Assembly: GCA_015039365.1 (NCBI GenBank)
Contig: WION01000040.1
Span: 62,001-126,000 of the forward strand
DNA: 64,000 nucleotides
DNA from: Amanita rubescens
Taxonomy: Eukaryota; Basidiomycota; Agaricomycetes; Agaricales; Amanitaceae
Direction: 5' to 3'
Part shown: piece by piece, positions 46,903 through 58,700 of the stretch
Numbering within the stretch: the first letter of the stretch is position 1
How the letters are laid out: every line of letters begins with the position of its first letter
Position numbers and translations under genes: made by a program
Notes under the pieces: model-generated
What the model was told of the DNA's origin: nothing
The model's database searches: none
The model's input: the letters and a program-made list of their open reading frames with translations, nothing else

Positions 46903-48699
46903 TCAAAAACGCCTTCTGTGCTCGTAGGCATTTGCGCTACTTAGTCCTGAATCCCCAAAACCAAAGCTGTTTTTGACCATTCCAAAGTCCGCACCACCGC
47001 CGTACATCGTTCTCCGTTTATACTCTTCATAGGCATAGTACAATCCAAAACATAGGCCGGCAAATAGCGCTGCCTTGAATAATAGGCCGAGCCAGGACGT
47101 GCCGGCGGAATCTGTGGGATGGGTGCCCTGCCACGCGCCCTGTTTCCCCTGGTCGGTATTAGTTTGGGGCGCAAGGGTATAAGTTGTCACAGCAATAATG
47201 CTAATAGAGCCATGGGTCAGATATTTATACCCATATCAAATGCAGAGGGACCTACTCATGTGCATCAAACACGTCACCTGTCATTGCTGAGAACCCAATA
47301 AAAGGGTTCTGTGGGAGCGTCACATTGTCAATGCGGAAACACTCGGTCCATTCGTCCCCTAAAGTGCAACGTTTGTGAACAACGGTGAATTGCAAAGATG
47401 GAATAGTGCATACATGCTTTGTACTGCATTTTAACCTTTTTTGTAATGAAAACAAAACATCAGCCGCAAGCCACTCATCACAGAGAAAAAGGGCGCACAT
47501 CAATATATTTGCCTTTTACGACGGTCACCCTCAGTTTAGTGACCACGTTCGTCCGTCGAAAGTTTGCCTATTTTGGAACGGGTTGATAAGCTTACTCTTC
47601 CTTTTTGGACTTGATACCTACCGAACATGCACCCAGGACCTGGTCATCGCCATCGTTACCAAAGTCGTAGTTGGTTTGACCGTCTCCAATCATACCGCTA
47701 ACACGAGGGAAAACGTAACGATGGCGTCCATTCGCATAGCTGTGAGAACAGGTTATATCATAGGAAAGATAACAGTGGTTCCAACGACTTACGTATCTAG
47801 AAAGATGCCTAGACCATTAAAATTATCTGACGGATATCAGCGCCCTGAAAACAATATATTGACGGGATCACCTTTGTTCCCGTAGATGGGACCAGGTTGT
47901 GCGCGCTCTGTAGTCAGCCATACAGCAAGGCCATCGCCGAAAAGACTTGATGAATCTCCGGAAACCTGTACTGCAAATTTCCGGATATGCACACTGAAAC
48001 TAGGACAGCACACACACCTTGAACTCGACTTCCATCACAAAATCGGCGACAGCGATCGGCAGTCGAGACCATAACCAACCCTAGAAAAGGGGGGTAAGGT
48101 TGGGTCATTCGTCATTTGTAATCGGATGCGTTTACCATTTGGGAGCGTACTGGCCGCGTTAATCGAATGTGTTTGTTAGTGTTCTGCCGTGATGATCCAT
48201 TTAGATATGCATGTCAACAGCAAAACTTAAAAATTCCAACGAACGACATAAGAGTCGGCACCAAAATCCCACCACCTGCCGGCGGTGATCAACAAGGGCC
48301 ATATATAAATCAATAAATGGAAAGCACACCTATTCTGAAGGTCTTGGTCGATATAAGGTGCATATAAAGAATGCGTGCGCAGGTGCAATGACTAATATGG
48401 GAATGTGCTGTCAGTCAACGCTGTTGTATTGCCGAAGAGAAAGACTTGGCATAAAGGCGGCAGCAGCATGGTTTTGTAAAATTGTCATTGTGCCACCGGA
48501 AGCCGGAGCAACATGGATCCAGTGGTGTAGAGGCAGTGCATAGACTGAGTCAGAAATGACTAACTTTTTGCATTTCCCCCTCTGTGCTTTGCGATGCAGC
48601 ATGCGTCATTTGCAAGGTAAAGGATGAGATTAGTATTAATGAAAGACATAGTCGGATGGTAGTAGTCCGGAGCGAGTGCAACGGTAAAGGGGACCTCAT
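46903..48699 (-). CDS. L-type lectin ER-Golgi cargo receptor (Emp47/VIP36-like)
   Basis: A type I membrane lectin that escorts glycoproteins between ER and Golgi. The signal peptide exon (48699-48565) holds TIRLCLSLILISSFTLQMTH. After a 173-base intron come LRTHSLYAPYIDQDLQNR, WWDFGADSYV, HIRLTRPVRSQM, GWLWSRLPIAVADFVMEVEF, SLFGDGLAVWLTTERAQPGP, DNFNGLGIFLDT, the Ca-site region NDGDDQVLGACS, NVVTKLRVTVVKGKYIDV and RIDNVTLPQNPFIGFSAMTGD. A single membrane helix, LGLLFKAALFAGLCFGLYYAY, precedes a cytosolic tail of about 40 residues ending RRRF. The carbohydrate-binding core matches the family well. The end stop is at 46903-46905. Confidence 0.88.
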
Positions 48700-49110
48700 T
48701 TGGGCGAGGTTTTTTGCAATGGTGGCTTAGCCGGGAGCGACGGAGAAGGAAAAGACCTAAGAAGACGACAATGGATTTGGCGTGTGTGAGTTGGCGTGCA
48801 CGTGATTCAATGGTGTAGTACTAGTACTAGTAGTGTCTTGTCCTCACGAAGCCCGTGAGGCGACTGAGGCGAGATCTGATATCTTATTATTGCACCGCAT
48901 TGCTAGGATACCTTTAGTCTCGGCTTCATGATTCCAGGATACAGCAATAGTCAAAGTGTCGTCGCTGAGCAGTTTTTCCGCAGGCCAGTTTCCATTTCGC
49001 GTAGTATCTCTACAGCAATTTCTAAATTTCGCACAGGAACACATTTTTTCTGGATCTTCGCCCCGGGAGATGACCCGCGGTACGTTCCAGATACACCAAC
49101 GTTGCTCCCT
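48700..49110. other. Divergent intergenic region
   Basis: Upstream DNA of the lectin gene (minus) and the C2 gene (plus). A short tandem tagtac run lies at 48816-48833. Confidence 0.4.
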
Positions 49111-49121
49111 TATATATATAA
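49111..49121 (+). promoter_or_regulatory. TATA box of the C2-domain gene
   Basis: tatatatataa lies 74 bases upstream of the ATG at 49195. Confidence 0.5.
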
Positions 49122-49194
49122 GCCCTTAACTACAACTCCTAGTTTGACCCTCTGCCACAACTTACCTTCCTGACCTTGGCTCTTCTAAATACTC

Positions 49195-50364
49195 ATGTCT
49201 CTGTCATTCGCAAACGAAGCCAATTCCGCTTGGTGTGTATCACTCGCACACCGCTTGTGCATGTCACTCACCGTCCTTCGTCTAGCAAAAAACCCGATCG
49301 CCTCAAGCGCATTCAGATTCATGGTATAGTCTACTGCTATCTTGATCTATGTATCACAGTTCTCAACCTTGCGCCCAGTGGTCGAAGCACTCGATTTGAC
49401 CGGGAAATCTGCACGATCTCCCCCCGCCTACGTCACAATCGAAAGCCCCGGCATGGGTACCCTGCACCAGACGGGCGCAGTGGGCAAGGGGAAGAAGCCA
49501 GTCTGGCATGAAAACACGAGAATGTGCGTGATTGCTTTAGCGCCGACGATAGAAGGATGATTTTGACGTTTACGTGAATAGTGTCGAGCTAAAGCCGAGT
49601 GCAGGAATTAAATTCACGGTCAAACGACAAACCTTATGGCCCACCACAAACAACGTGCTAGGGTCTACGGATACATATGACCTTGGCAGGCTCATCCAAA
49701 TGCAGGGAAAGAACGATAAGGAAACATGTAAGTAGAATCGATCAGCCACCATCGATAAATGTGACTGACATTTACTACCGCAGGTGTGACATTGTCTCTG
49801 AATGCCCCAGGAGCAGAGAAATCGCCGTCTAAATCCTCCCTCGTTGTCAATATCAGAGACCTGGACACGACGGAGAAGATGCAGCAATTGAAAGAATTCG
49901 CAGCATATAGTGCAGGTCTTAACAGAAAAGGAAAATCACGAGATTTCGACACCTCTACGATTTCCACAACGGACCACTCGTCTACATCCGCATCATCGCT
50001 AGATCTCCCGAGGACCCCATTGTCAGCGTCATCTTTCTCATCATCATTCTCTGTCGCTTCCGCACCTGCCGCATCGAGCTCTTTCCATCATCAACTTCCG
50101 GCAATGTCCAGTTCTGCTCCCCATTTAACCCCATTATCACCGGCTCTAACAGCAGAAGCATTAGCGGCAACATCCGTCATGTCAGCCGCTCTTGCATCGC
50201 ACTCAAGGTCGTCATCAACAGCATCCTCCATATCCTCTTCTTCACTATCACTATCCACCCCTAGTATGAGAAGCCAACGTTCTTCAATGTCATCATCAAG
50301 GGGAAAAGTACCGCCTCCCCTGGATATCATCTCAGAGGAGCTGCGGCAGTCATCGACTGCATAA
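49195..50364 (+). CDS. C2-domain protein with serine-rich tail
   Basis: A protein with a C2 (Ca/phospholipid-binding type) N-terminal fold. Exon 1 (MSLSFANEANSAC) splices to KKPDRLKRIQIH, which joins after a 55-base intron to VVEALDLTGKSARSPPAYVT, the first C2 strands. VGKGKKPVWHENTRI follows, then VELKPSAGIKFTVKRQTLWP after a 58-base intron. The C-terminal exon (49785-50364) is very Ser/Thr/Ala-rich and probably disordered. The family calls in this part of fungal genomes are mostly hypothetical; the C2 assignment rests on the pattern 'VVEA-x-DL...PPAYVT...KPVWHE'. Confidence 0.6.
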
Positions 50365-51476
50365 CTGTAAATTTGTATTTCTCGTTTTACTCTATTCTTG
50401 GGTCTTGGGTCTCTCTTGGACATGAATCGGATCGTCTATGGGGTCTCCTGGGCACACACACATACTTCTTTTCCATAGCACAGCATTTTATGCGGTTGAT
50501 TCGCTGTAGAGTACAAACTTGGTATTAAAACCCTCACTACTCATTGTCCATACATATATAACCTTATCCTTATCAAACGCATGTACCTGGATGACGATGT
50601 TGCACTCAATAAAGAAGTGCCATATACGAATTGAATGTTTTTTTTTTTTTGAAATTCTTGTCATTCTGCTCGTATATAAATAACATAATTCAGCCGCCGG
50701 TCTGTATTACAATGTATTACGTCGGAGGGGTACATCGTAAATTAAGCAGGAAGCTCAAACTTCTTTCCCTGAAGTACGCCACCGCGTTAGTATCACACAC
50801 ACACAGCCGAATGACGACTCACTTTGCAAAGTAGACGTAAAAGAAATCTATGTGAAGTCCAGTTTGAACGATCCCGCAGTTATCGCGATCGGGTCAACAA
50901 CAACACCCTCAGTTGCATACTCGTCACCAAAAAAGGCGTCAGCAAATTAATTTTTAGAATGTTCCATATTCATAATGAATTTGGAATTACGATGTCGATC
51001 ACAAAAGGAGCTAAGGGTTCGACTTTGAACAATACACGCATATAGTTGTCGTTGGACACGTGTATGCCTACCCACGACAGGGGCTTTGCACGCTTCCCAC
51101 ATGAGGTAAACTGGCTAAGTCGATCACCCGCCTATATATTCAGTTGGGAATACAGAATGCGCGGTAAGCTCCTAAAGCTGAAAGATAGTGCGTTGTCTGG
51201 TTTGGACGGTGTGAGCAAATTAGTGAGTGTATGCAACTGGAAATATTGCTTGCCTTCATTCGATGTCTAAGTGATGAAGGTATGCCCGGAAGAAACATTG
51301 AAAAAAAACGGCGAGGAGGGGGCGAATGAGGCGGCATGAAACATTGGTAAAATAGATGGTAGGCATTTATGTAGGGCTATGTAATGATATACATAGACAA
51401 GACTTACGAAGATAGCGCGTACGTATCCCACGTACTTGCTCGGGTAAGGCCTAATATCGAATCAGAAAGCCATCTC
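50365..51476. other. Intergenic, no gene recognised
   Basis: About 1.1 kb with no convincing gene. A T11 run lies at 50639-50650. It holds the 3' flank of the C2 gene and of the Crinkler-type gene. Confidence 0.45.
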
Positions 51477-53665
51477 CTAGGCATATGCTTCGACTGCAAT
51501 CAGGGCATCCTTTGCGTCCGGCGCCACATTCTGCATCCACTTGCCAAGCTCTACCAGCTCAGGCGAGAGATCAAAGGTACTTGGACTAGTAGATTCCTAG
51601 AATGAGGTTTCCGACACTCCATATGTCCACCTCGGCTCCGTGGTTATCTATAAAAACACGCGGAGAGTGCCCCTCCCGACGGAAATGTTTTGCTGCTACA
51701 TTATTAGGGCCAACAGCATCCTCCCAATCAATAAGAAACCAGAGAGTGTGGTCTTCGGCCCGCCGAAGAACATTGGGCCATCGGATATCTCTATGAAATA
51801 ATGGCGGCGCTTGGTGGAGAACCTATTATGTGATGTGTGTTTACATACATGGGCGTAATATTATGGTACATACCTGGAGTGCTCGTAGAACACAGATGAC
51901 GGCGTCTAGCAGTTCCTTCACGTTGCTTGGTTTGACAGCGATCCCTTTCGGTTCGACATATATCGTTGAACCAACTGCGTGGATAAGAGCATCCACGTGA
52001 GGCACACCTTTCTCTTGCAACTGACGATAAATGTTCTGAATATATCGAACCCGTTCTGCGCCTTGGTTGCCACGATAGATCTTTTGACATTTGTTATCCC
52101 GATTACCATTGACGTGTCGTCCCTGAAATACAAGATCAATCACACCTCCGAGATGATAGGAAAGGACATACCGTTCGATGACAGTGAACTCCGAGATGTC
52201 ACGATATCCAATGTGCTTTTGTAGTGGGTAGAGATAGGAAGAAAGATTGATCAACCGACATAGGTTCGCGATGCGGTCACGCTTGAACCGCAAGTTGGCG
52301 GATGCCAGGTCTTGTACGACTGGCATTTGTGATGGTGTAGACGGGGCACAGATTGCCGCGAGCGTCAGGTCAGGCCCAATAGCATAATACCCTACACGAG
52401 ATGGATAGTAGTGAGGAGAAACGAAAGGATAATTATGCTCACCAAACACGTATGGCGCGGGGCTATAGACCCAAGTGAGCTTGTCAGACAACTCGGCCTT
52501 GGGATCGTCACGGCTTTCCGGGTGTTCCTCTTCCCCCCGGAAAAGGCAAACGTTGTCCTTTAAAAAACCATAGTCTGGTCTAATTTTCTTGATATTGGTG
52601 CGGCGGTTGGAGCCCCGAATACTCGTCCCAGAGGGCACAAGCAGCTCCAAGATCCTTCGGATGTTTTCATCCCAGAACGAATGGAACGATGGCTCGGTTC
52701 CACTTTCTGGTGGGGCGCGTAGCACGACAGCCCTATAGAATGTCAAATGAAGTATTTCGCTAGCCTCCGTATCACTGATACGGAATAGCCTCTCCACATG
52801 CTCTTCATGGCAGAAGTCTGTCGTCTCCGTCAAGCCAGAGAGGAGGTTGTTAAACCGTATGCGGGTCAAAGGGATCTTTTCATCGTAGTGGTAGAGGCTT
52901 GTCGAGGAGTCCAGGGAAGCTCAGAGATCGAAGGAAGGCTGAGCTTGAACTTTTTAGACCAAAGAGAAAGGATGTCAGTACTAATGTCAGCTATATCTGC
53001 AATATCCAAGGTTCCATGAGTACATTTATCTCGAAGCAGATCCACTCACGAAGACGCTTCTTTCCAGATCCTTTGCCTGAAGGTGGATTGGCAGTGTGAG
53101 GAGCCGGGAGGGAGGTGGGAAGAAGGAAAGAGGAACGAAGAACGAAGAAATCATGGCAGCGGAGAAACGGATCAAATTCAATGACAATCGGAAGTTTACC
53201 AGCATCAATATATAGAGGATTAGAGAGGCAGGTACCCCACCAGCGGCCGGGGCCTTTACAATTATGTGGATGTAGTCTCTGGGAGGCTGTGTTGAAAAGA
53301 TACTGAAGACGCTGTCCACGGCCTTTAGTTCGTCTGCAAATTTTGAAAGGTCATCTTCCAGGAGCTCGATACGTTCACCGAGAGTGTCGTCCGGCTCGGC
53401 GGCGATAGAGTTGGAGTCCTTGAGCTGAAAAAAGCAATGTCATTTCACATAGCGGCTCGTCGATGGCGCTCACCTTCCACAATTCTAGAGTGTGAGGATC
53501 AATATCCTTTAAAATACTCTGTGCTCGCTCGCTTTGTACAACTTCCTTCAAGTCGCTAACCTTATCATTGCACACCGCGGTAACTGGAAAGACGATATAT
53601 TCGCCTTCTATGAGACACTTAAGCCGGAGAGAGCGGACTGGCGCATCAAGGATGGGGTCTGCCAT
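51477..53665 (-). CDS. Crinkler-header protein with C-terminal kinase-like domain
   Basis: Starts at ATG 53665. The first exons give the ubiquitin-like Crinkler (CRN) header: LRLKCLIEGEYIVFPVTAV, a helical part, then DPHTLELWKLKD and DDTLGERIELLEDD, and QPPRDYIHIIVKAP. A middle region leads to a long exon (52869-51893 on the minus strand). The kinase-like end has LFHRDIRWPNVL (HRD with Asn) and WFLIDWEDAVGP (D-W-E at the DFG place) and EVDIWSVGNLIL. These patterns resemble fungal FunK1/CRN kinase tails. A one-base frame change at about 51592 makes the frame stop at 51586, whereas ESTSPSTFDLSPELVELGKW and a stop at 51477 follow in the next frame. CRN-header proteins are nucleus-targeted effectors in some eukaryotes and of unknown use in free-living fungi. 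Confidence 0.62.
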
Positions 53666-53668
53666 GAC

Positions 53669-54385
53669 GAGCCTGGTGGGATTCGTGTCTCAGAACCAAA
53701 GAAGGATCATCCTATCCGAGTACTTTAGCGCCCTTCCCCCTTTCCCCACCCTCGATGGCTCCTATATTTCCTTTGACATACTCGAAGCTGCATCGCCCTA
53801 ACCACCAAACAAGTTAATATGTTCAGAACATCAGCGGGAGACGCCATATCTCTCTATCAGCTGCAACCTGCAGTGGGCATTAGTACGGGAAAATGGCACG
53901 ACTCACGCCAATTTCGATCTGCTATCCGTCTGTCGTTGCTTACTTGTCAGGTGAACCCAACCTCAGCAACGAGCGGTTGGCGAACTTTTGGAGAAATGGG
54001 AACACCGTGATCTAGCAATGGTGTTCCTTAAATCCGACTCCATGCTTCGTCTCGTTCCGACGTCTAACTGAGCACTTTGGGTAAATGCCGGTAGGCCTTG
54101 GAGAGGCGCATGGACAAGGTTTCGGTGAACATGTGCAAATGGACGTGTCGGACTACTCAAGCTTCTGCATCAGAGTATTCACTCTAACGTTTTATTCTGG
54201 GACGCGATGATGTGCCGCATAGATCGGATATACGTCGGCGAGTTTCCAGAGTCGATCGCTTGTCCAAGCAGCAGCGATGAAGAGTCAAAGGCGAAACTCG
54301 ACCTAGCTCTTGAAATGCTTAGGCTTACTCATTTCTGGGCGGTTACTGAATTGCATGCAAGAGTTCATTGTTAATGCGCCAGCGC
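53669..54385 (+). pseudogene. Decayed sacsin-like fragment (repeat part joined to BTB part)
   Basis: Degenerate copy of the intact gene at 55.7-64 kb, on the opposite strand. It begins with sequence like the sacsin repeat (FPTLDGSYISFD at about 53740, against FPTLDGSYISLD in the intact gene; the run gccctaaccacc is identical). It continues through EKWEHRDLAMVFLKSDSMLR with stops and frame changes, then jumps to the BTB part: IYVGEFPESIACPSS and SKAKLDLALEMLRLTHFW at about 54225-54340. Several kb of the parent structure, including the ATPase modules, are absent. Confidence 0.85.
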
Positions 54386-54569
54386 CAAAGAAGACGCTAA
54401 GCCCCCCTTCAGACATCTTCCCTCCTTCTTAGTCCGACGCGCTGTCGAAAGGTCGAAAGGCTGGTGCCCGTCCGCCCTCACAGTTCACTTTGCCGACGTT
54501 TCGGGCCGGGAGTCACCCCTCCCCCATCTGTTTCGACTCAAGTAAAGTCTAGTATCCCATTTCCTCTCG
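54386..54569. other. Spacer between two relics
   Basis: No gene and no further similarity to the sacsin-like gene seen by eye. Confidence 0.35.
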
Positions 54570-54790
54570 TGAATGATCCTTTCCCAAAAAAATCTAAGCG
54601 TTGAAATGCGTAGAAGAGATATAGCTTACCCCGAATATGTCGAATTCACCAGTAGTGAGGACATTGTACTGTCCCGTTGTTGCTTTCCTGTCCTCGAGGG
54701 GCGTATATGTTCCGAGTCCATTGAGAGCGGGGAAGGGGAGGGCCGTATATGTTGCTGAATTCTCGTCCGAAGAGCGCCAGGGATGTTGGC
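54570..54790 (-). pseudogene. Second decayed sacsin-like fragment
   Basis: Minus-strand relic of the same repeat segment: the DNA block around cagcaacatatacggcc (about 54745) matches the intact gene's tagcaacatacatggcc, and LTTGEFDIFG recalls LTTDEVDVFG. It has frame changes and no open context. It overlaps the same portion of the parent gene as the plus-strand relic, so it is a separate piece. Confidence 0.7.
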
Positions 54791-54891
54791 GACGTGGAAC
54801 GGGGGTTATCCCATTTGAAGGGTTGCCCCTGTAGAGATCACGAAGGTGTGAACTAACGGGAGCGCCAGATATACTATTACTAATTATAGCA

Positions 54892-55594
54892 ATGGTTCAA
54901 AGTTCCTTAGATCCGCCTCCAGACCCAGCCACTCCTAGATGTCTTTGTTGGTCGCAATGAGTACCGTTAGCCCATCTCCTATATTTTGACCCGCAGGCTA
55001 ATTTTTATCGTGACCGGGCATACTATTCTGCAACTGATCCACTCCCCTGCCAGAATCCGTTGCGGAATGTGAAAGCTATGCCCATAATCTCTGCCGCCAA
55101 CACAGCGGCTGCCAAACACCTGCCATTACGGAGCAAGATATCGAGGGTATTGCCACGCGGGTAATGAATCGCCTCTCGGAGCCCATTCGTCAAGAGATGC
55201 GAAATAGTTTTCGGGACGTTAACACTAACATCATGGAAGTTCGCGTTGACATACGTCGACTCCATTTGTCTATTTCTAACGCATTTTCTTAGACCATCAA
55301 CTTGGGGCACAACGGGTCTGGAAGGCCTTACGAGATCCTAAACTTTGTCAACCTGGAGGGTCAGGAGGAATCACCTGACAAGGTACGAATGGTTCTTCCT
55401 CTTTTTCTTCCATTTGACAATATGTCCTTTCAGTACGACCTTCCCTGTTGAGAAATCTTGCCACCATTGACAGTCTCGATAATCAACAACTGAACTGCTA
55501 CGTCAATCGATACAATATTGTTTGCGGTGGGCTTGCCATTGATCGCACTCGTGAAATAAACTCGGAAGTTCTTGGTTGTATGATTGCGTCGTAG
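54892..55594 (+). CDS. Uncharacterised basidiomycete family protein
   Basis: ATG 54892 opens a proline-rich start (MVQSSLDPPPDPATP). Later exons give ITEQDIEGIATRVMNRL and EPIRQEMRNSFRDVNTNIME; a 56-base intron with a CTAAC branch site leads to TINLGHNGSGRPYEILNFVN; the last exon gives NLATIDSLDNQQLNCYVNRY and stops at 55592-55594. The 'RPYEI.-F-.-...LATI-.-L-...Q' pattern is common in a mushroom-specific family that I associate, weakly, with the Mug135-like C-terminal domain. One base appears missing near 55441 (in a CCC run) for the last exon to stay in frame. Confidence 0.5.
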
Positions 55595-55730
55595 TGAGGG
55601 TGGATACCATTAGATTGGCCCATGGTGGTCCTGACGTCCAATCACGATCATTCACTCTCGAGCATGACGATAAGTTGTCTGGGTTACTTTTGTATAACGG
55701 GCTCACAATGAGTAATAGCAGGTACTTGAG

Positions 55731-58700
55731 TTAATAATTACTTATACGTAGCATGAAATCAGAATTGTTCATCGATGATGCAATGTCCTGGTTCTTGATC
55801 TCAAAATCTTCGCAAGCTCTCAAAAGCCCCTTCGCCTCCGTCTGCTTTGCGCACTGGCAAACTACAAACCTCAGTCGGCATTGGACAAAGTTAGAATTGT
55901 AACCTACTAATTTTAACCCAGTACGGGTTGAGAAACTTATTGACGATGAACTCTTGAAGACGTTGATGTAGCTTAGTGATCTCCCAACGATGAGCAAGGC
56001 TGAGCATATCAAGAGCCAGGTCAAGTTTCGCCTTGAATTCTTTCTGATTATTGCTTGGACTCGCAATAAACTCAGGTAGCTCCCCGACGTAAATCCAATC
56101 TTTGTTCGTCATCGAGTTAAAGAAGCACGGAATAAATTTCATACTTGACGCTTACTGATGGTCTCCTTAACGCATAGACTTGAATAATCCGACGCATTCA
56201 CTTGCGCGCATTGACCAGGGTCCACCTCCCGAAAACCTGGAGCCACAAATGTCCGCCAAAGATATTCGCTGTTTATACTCAACCAAGATTTGTGTGCATG
56301 AGGGATTTGGTGCTCGTCATCCATGGCTTTAAAGGTGACATTGACTTCAAATCCATGCTCACGCATGTCACGAAATCGGCTTCGACATAACAACGTCTCG
56401 TCCATGGTTGCGACGGTCTCAGCTGTCACTTTCTGGATCGACCTGGCGCCAGCAGCTGTCAAAAGTTTGTTGTAACGCCGCAGAAAACCTTTGACGCCAT
56501 GCAGGCCTCCAACGTCTTGTGACAGATCTTGGATAAGGGTCAAAGCAGAATGCCATACCCACTGATCGGAATCGGGGTTGTCGACATTGAGGAATATCGA
56601 TTTCCGATTAGCGTTCCTGATATCAATGAAAAGTTCGTCTACGTTCTCGTTCAACCACTTGTAGGTCGCTTTGAGGTCTGAAAGCAATGCTGACTGACGA
56701 CCATACTTCTTACCAAGCTCAGCAAGGACTCTAAGATGTTTCACCTTTTTACAAGTTAGTGAGAACTGACAACAGACGGGATAATGATACTTGCCACTTC
56801 TTTTCCGCTCGGCTTGCCATAAATACCGCACAAAGTGGAATTGGGTTGGGATGCGACGTGGCCTCTCTGGCTCCAGCATATAGCTTCGTAATCGGCAAGG
56901 GTAATTTTGCTGAGCGAGAGTATATGACTGTACTGCATGTATTTCCTTATGTCCATCCCCTCATAGCCCCTCCTGTTGGGAGAGCCTCTCGGAATGAATT
57001 TGAGTTGATCCAGTTTACGGCACCAGTCAACGTCTCCTGGACTGAGGGGAAGGTTGTTGAAATGATCATATAATACCTTACTCCTCCCTTTGTCCCAATC
57101 GTCTGGTCTGTCCTCACTGTCTTTGTCGTCTTTGTCGTCATTGCCTGCATCAAATGCATTGGCACATTTCATGAACATAGCAAGATCAAGTCGACACCCT
57201 AGATTCAAACTGTACTTTCCCAGCGACTCCGCGAGGTCCTGGAAGCCGTTATGAAGAAGATGTTTGGGGGTTGCTTTAAAAGTCGCTAAAAAGAGCTCGT
57301 GACGTTCGAACAAGCTCTTGGCTGGGCATAGAACCCCATCTTCATTTGGAACTAATAGCGAATACCCCATGACCCTTTCACGACTGAGGAGCCACTTTAT
57401 GAATTGCTTGTAAGCCATTAAATCGTCTTCGGAATAAAGAATGGTGTCATGAGAAACACACAATAGCTCGGTAACGCACTTCGTACAGCACCCTTCGTTC
57501 TCGACGCTCTGCATCCTGGTCTCCCAGTCGATGACCGGATGATCAGTAAAAGGTAACAGAACATGGGATGGAATAGAAATGGGGAGGATGGTAGTGTCGG
57601 CTAGGGCACCAAGGCAAGAGAGTTTGTCACGCTGATGGATGGACCAGACAGGTAGCTTACGGGCGACATCCGCCAAGGCCGCAGGGGTTTCAGAGAACTC
57701 CGATCGAACCCAATTAGCCAGCGCTTCGTGATCGCTTGAATTGAGGCCCGAGATCACCTTAAGCACTTTCGCCTCGTTTTTCTGCATGTACTCCAAGAAA
57801 CACGTATAGGGCCTTTGCTTCTTCCCCGCTTCTTCACCTAAAGCTTGAGGTAAGGACCCTTTAATAACGATCGTCATTCCAAGTTGCTGCAGAACAACGT
57901 AATCAAAGCCTTCTGTGCTCTTTTCTGCCTCGATGACAATAACAGAAGGGCCCTTCATCCTTTTCGCAGAGATGAATTCGGATGGGTGGAGTGTCTGAAT
58001 CAGATGAAGGCGTGAAATGCTTTCCAGAGATACTTGCAGTCCGGAGTTCCAAAATGATGCAATCCGAGTTTGGAGCGGTTCACCTTCAGGCCATCCACGC
58101 GCAGATGCAATATATTCTTTGACAAGTTGAGCTATCCCATCATCGTTTAGACGCGATACATTCGTGAGGCCTAAAAGACATTGAGACGAGCGTCCCGGAA
58201 ACTTTCTGTGTATGAGACGATTGGGCGGAAAGATGTCGTAGGCAACAGTTTGCCTTTGCCCTACTACATAATATTTTGTCTGTTTGTTTTGTGAGCTCCA
58301 AATCTTCGCACAGGAACCATCTTCAAGCGGGATCAGTGGTAGCCCATCCAACGATACCTCTTTCGATAGTAGGTACCATAATAAGGCGTCGATCTCATCC
58401 AAGGTCAAGTGTAGGCTGCACGAATCGGCCTCCAGAAGCGTTTTGAGAAATGTGCCGTCGGCGGTACGTAGCTTTGCCTTTTTAGCGTACTCGAGCAGTT
58501 CGACAGGGACCTCCACGACGTTCCGAGGTCGAGTAGCAGATAGGACTTTAGGGAGCGTGACGCTCCATCCTGGGTATTCATTTGCCTTATTTGCGTATAA
58601 TACAGCGTCATTTGAGAAGACGGAAGATGTAGGATCGTATACGCTAGCAAAAACACGTCTGGGATTCTTGAAGGTTTTGGAATCCCAAAAGGCCTCTATG

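Noticed and set aside
48816..48833. Short tagtac tandem run as a possible repeat element
   Set aside because: Only three units; it is common in AT-rich fungal intergenic DNA.
40275..49560. Apparent ultra-short introns of 25-33 bases (for example near 40275 and 49531)
   Set aside because: At both places a normal 56-58 base intron with a slightly later acceptor keeps the frame (gtatgt to caaaag at 40303-40248; gtgcgt to gaatag at 49526-49583).
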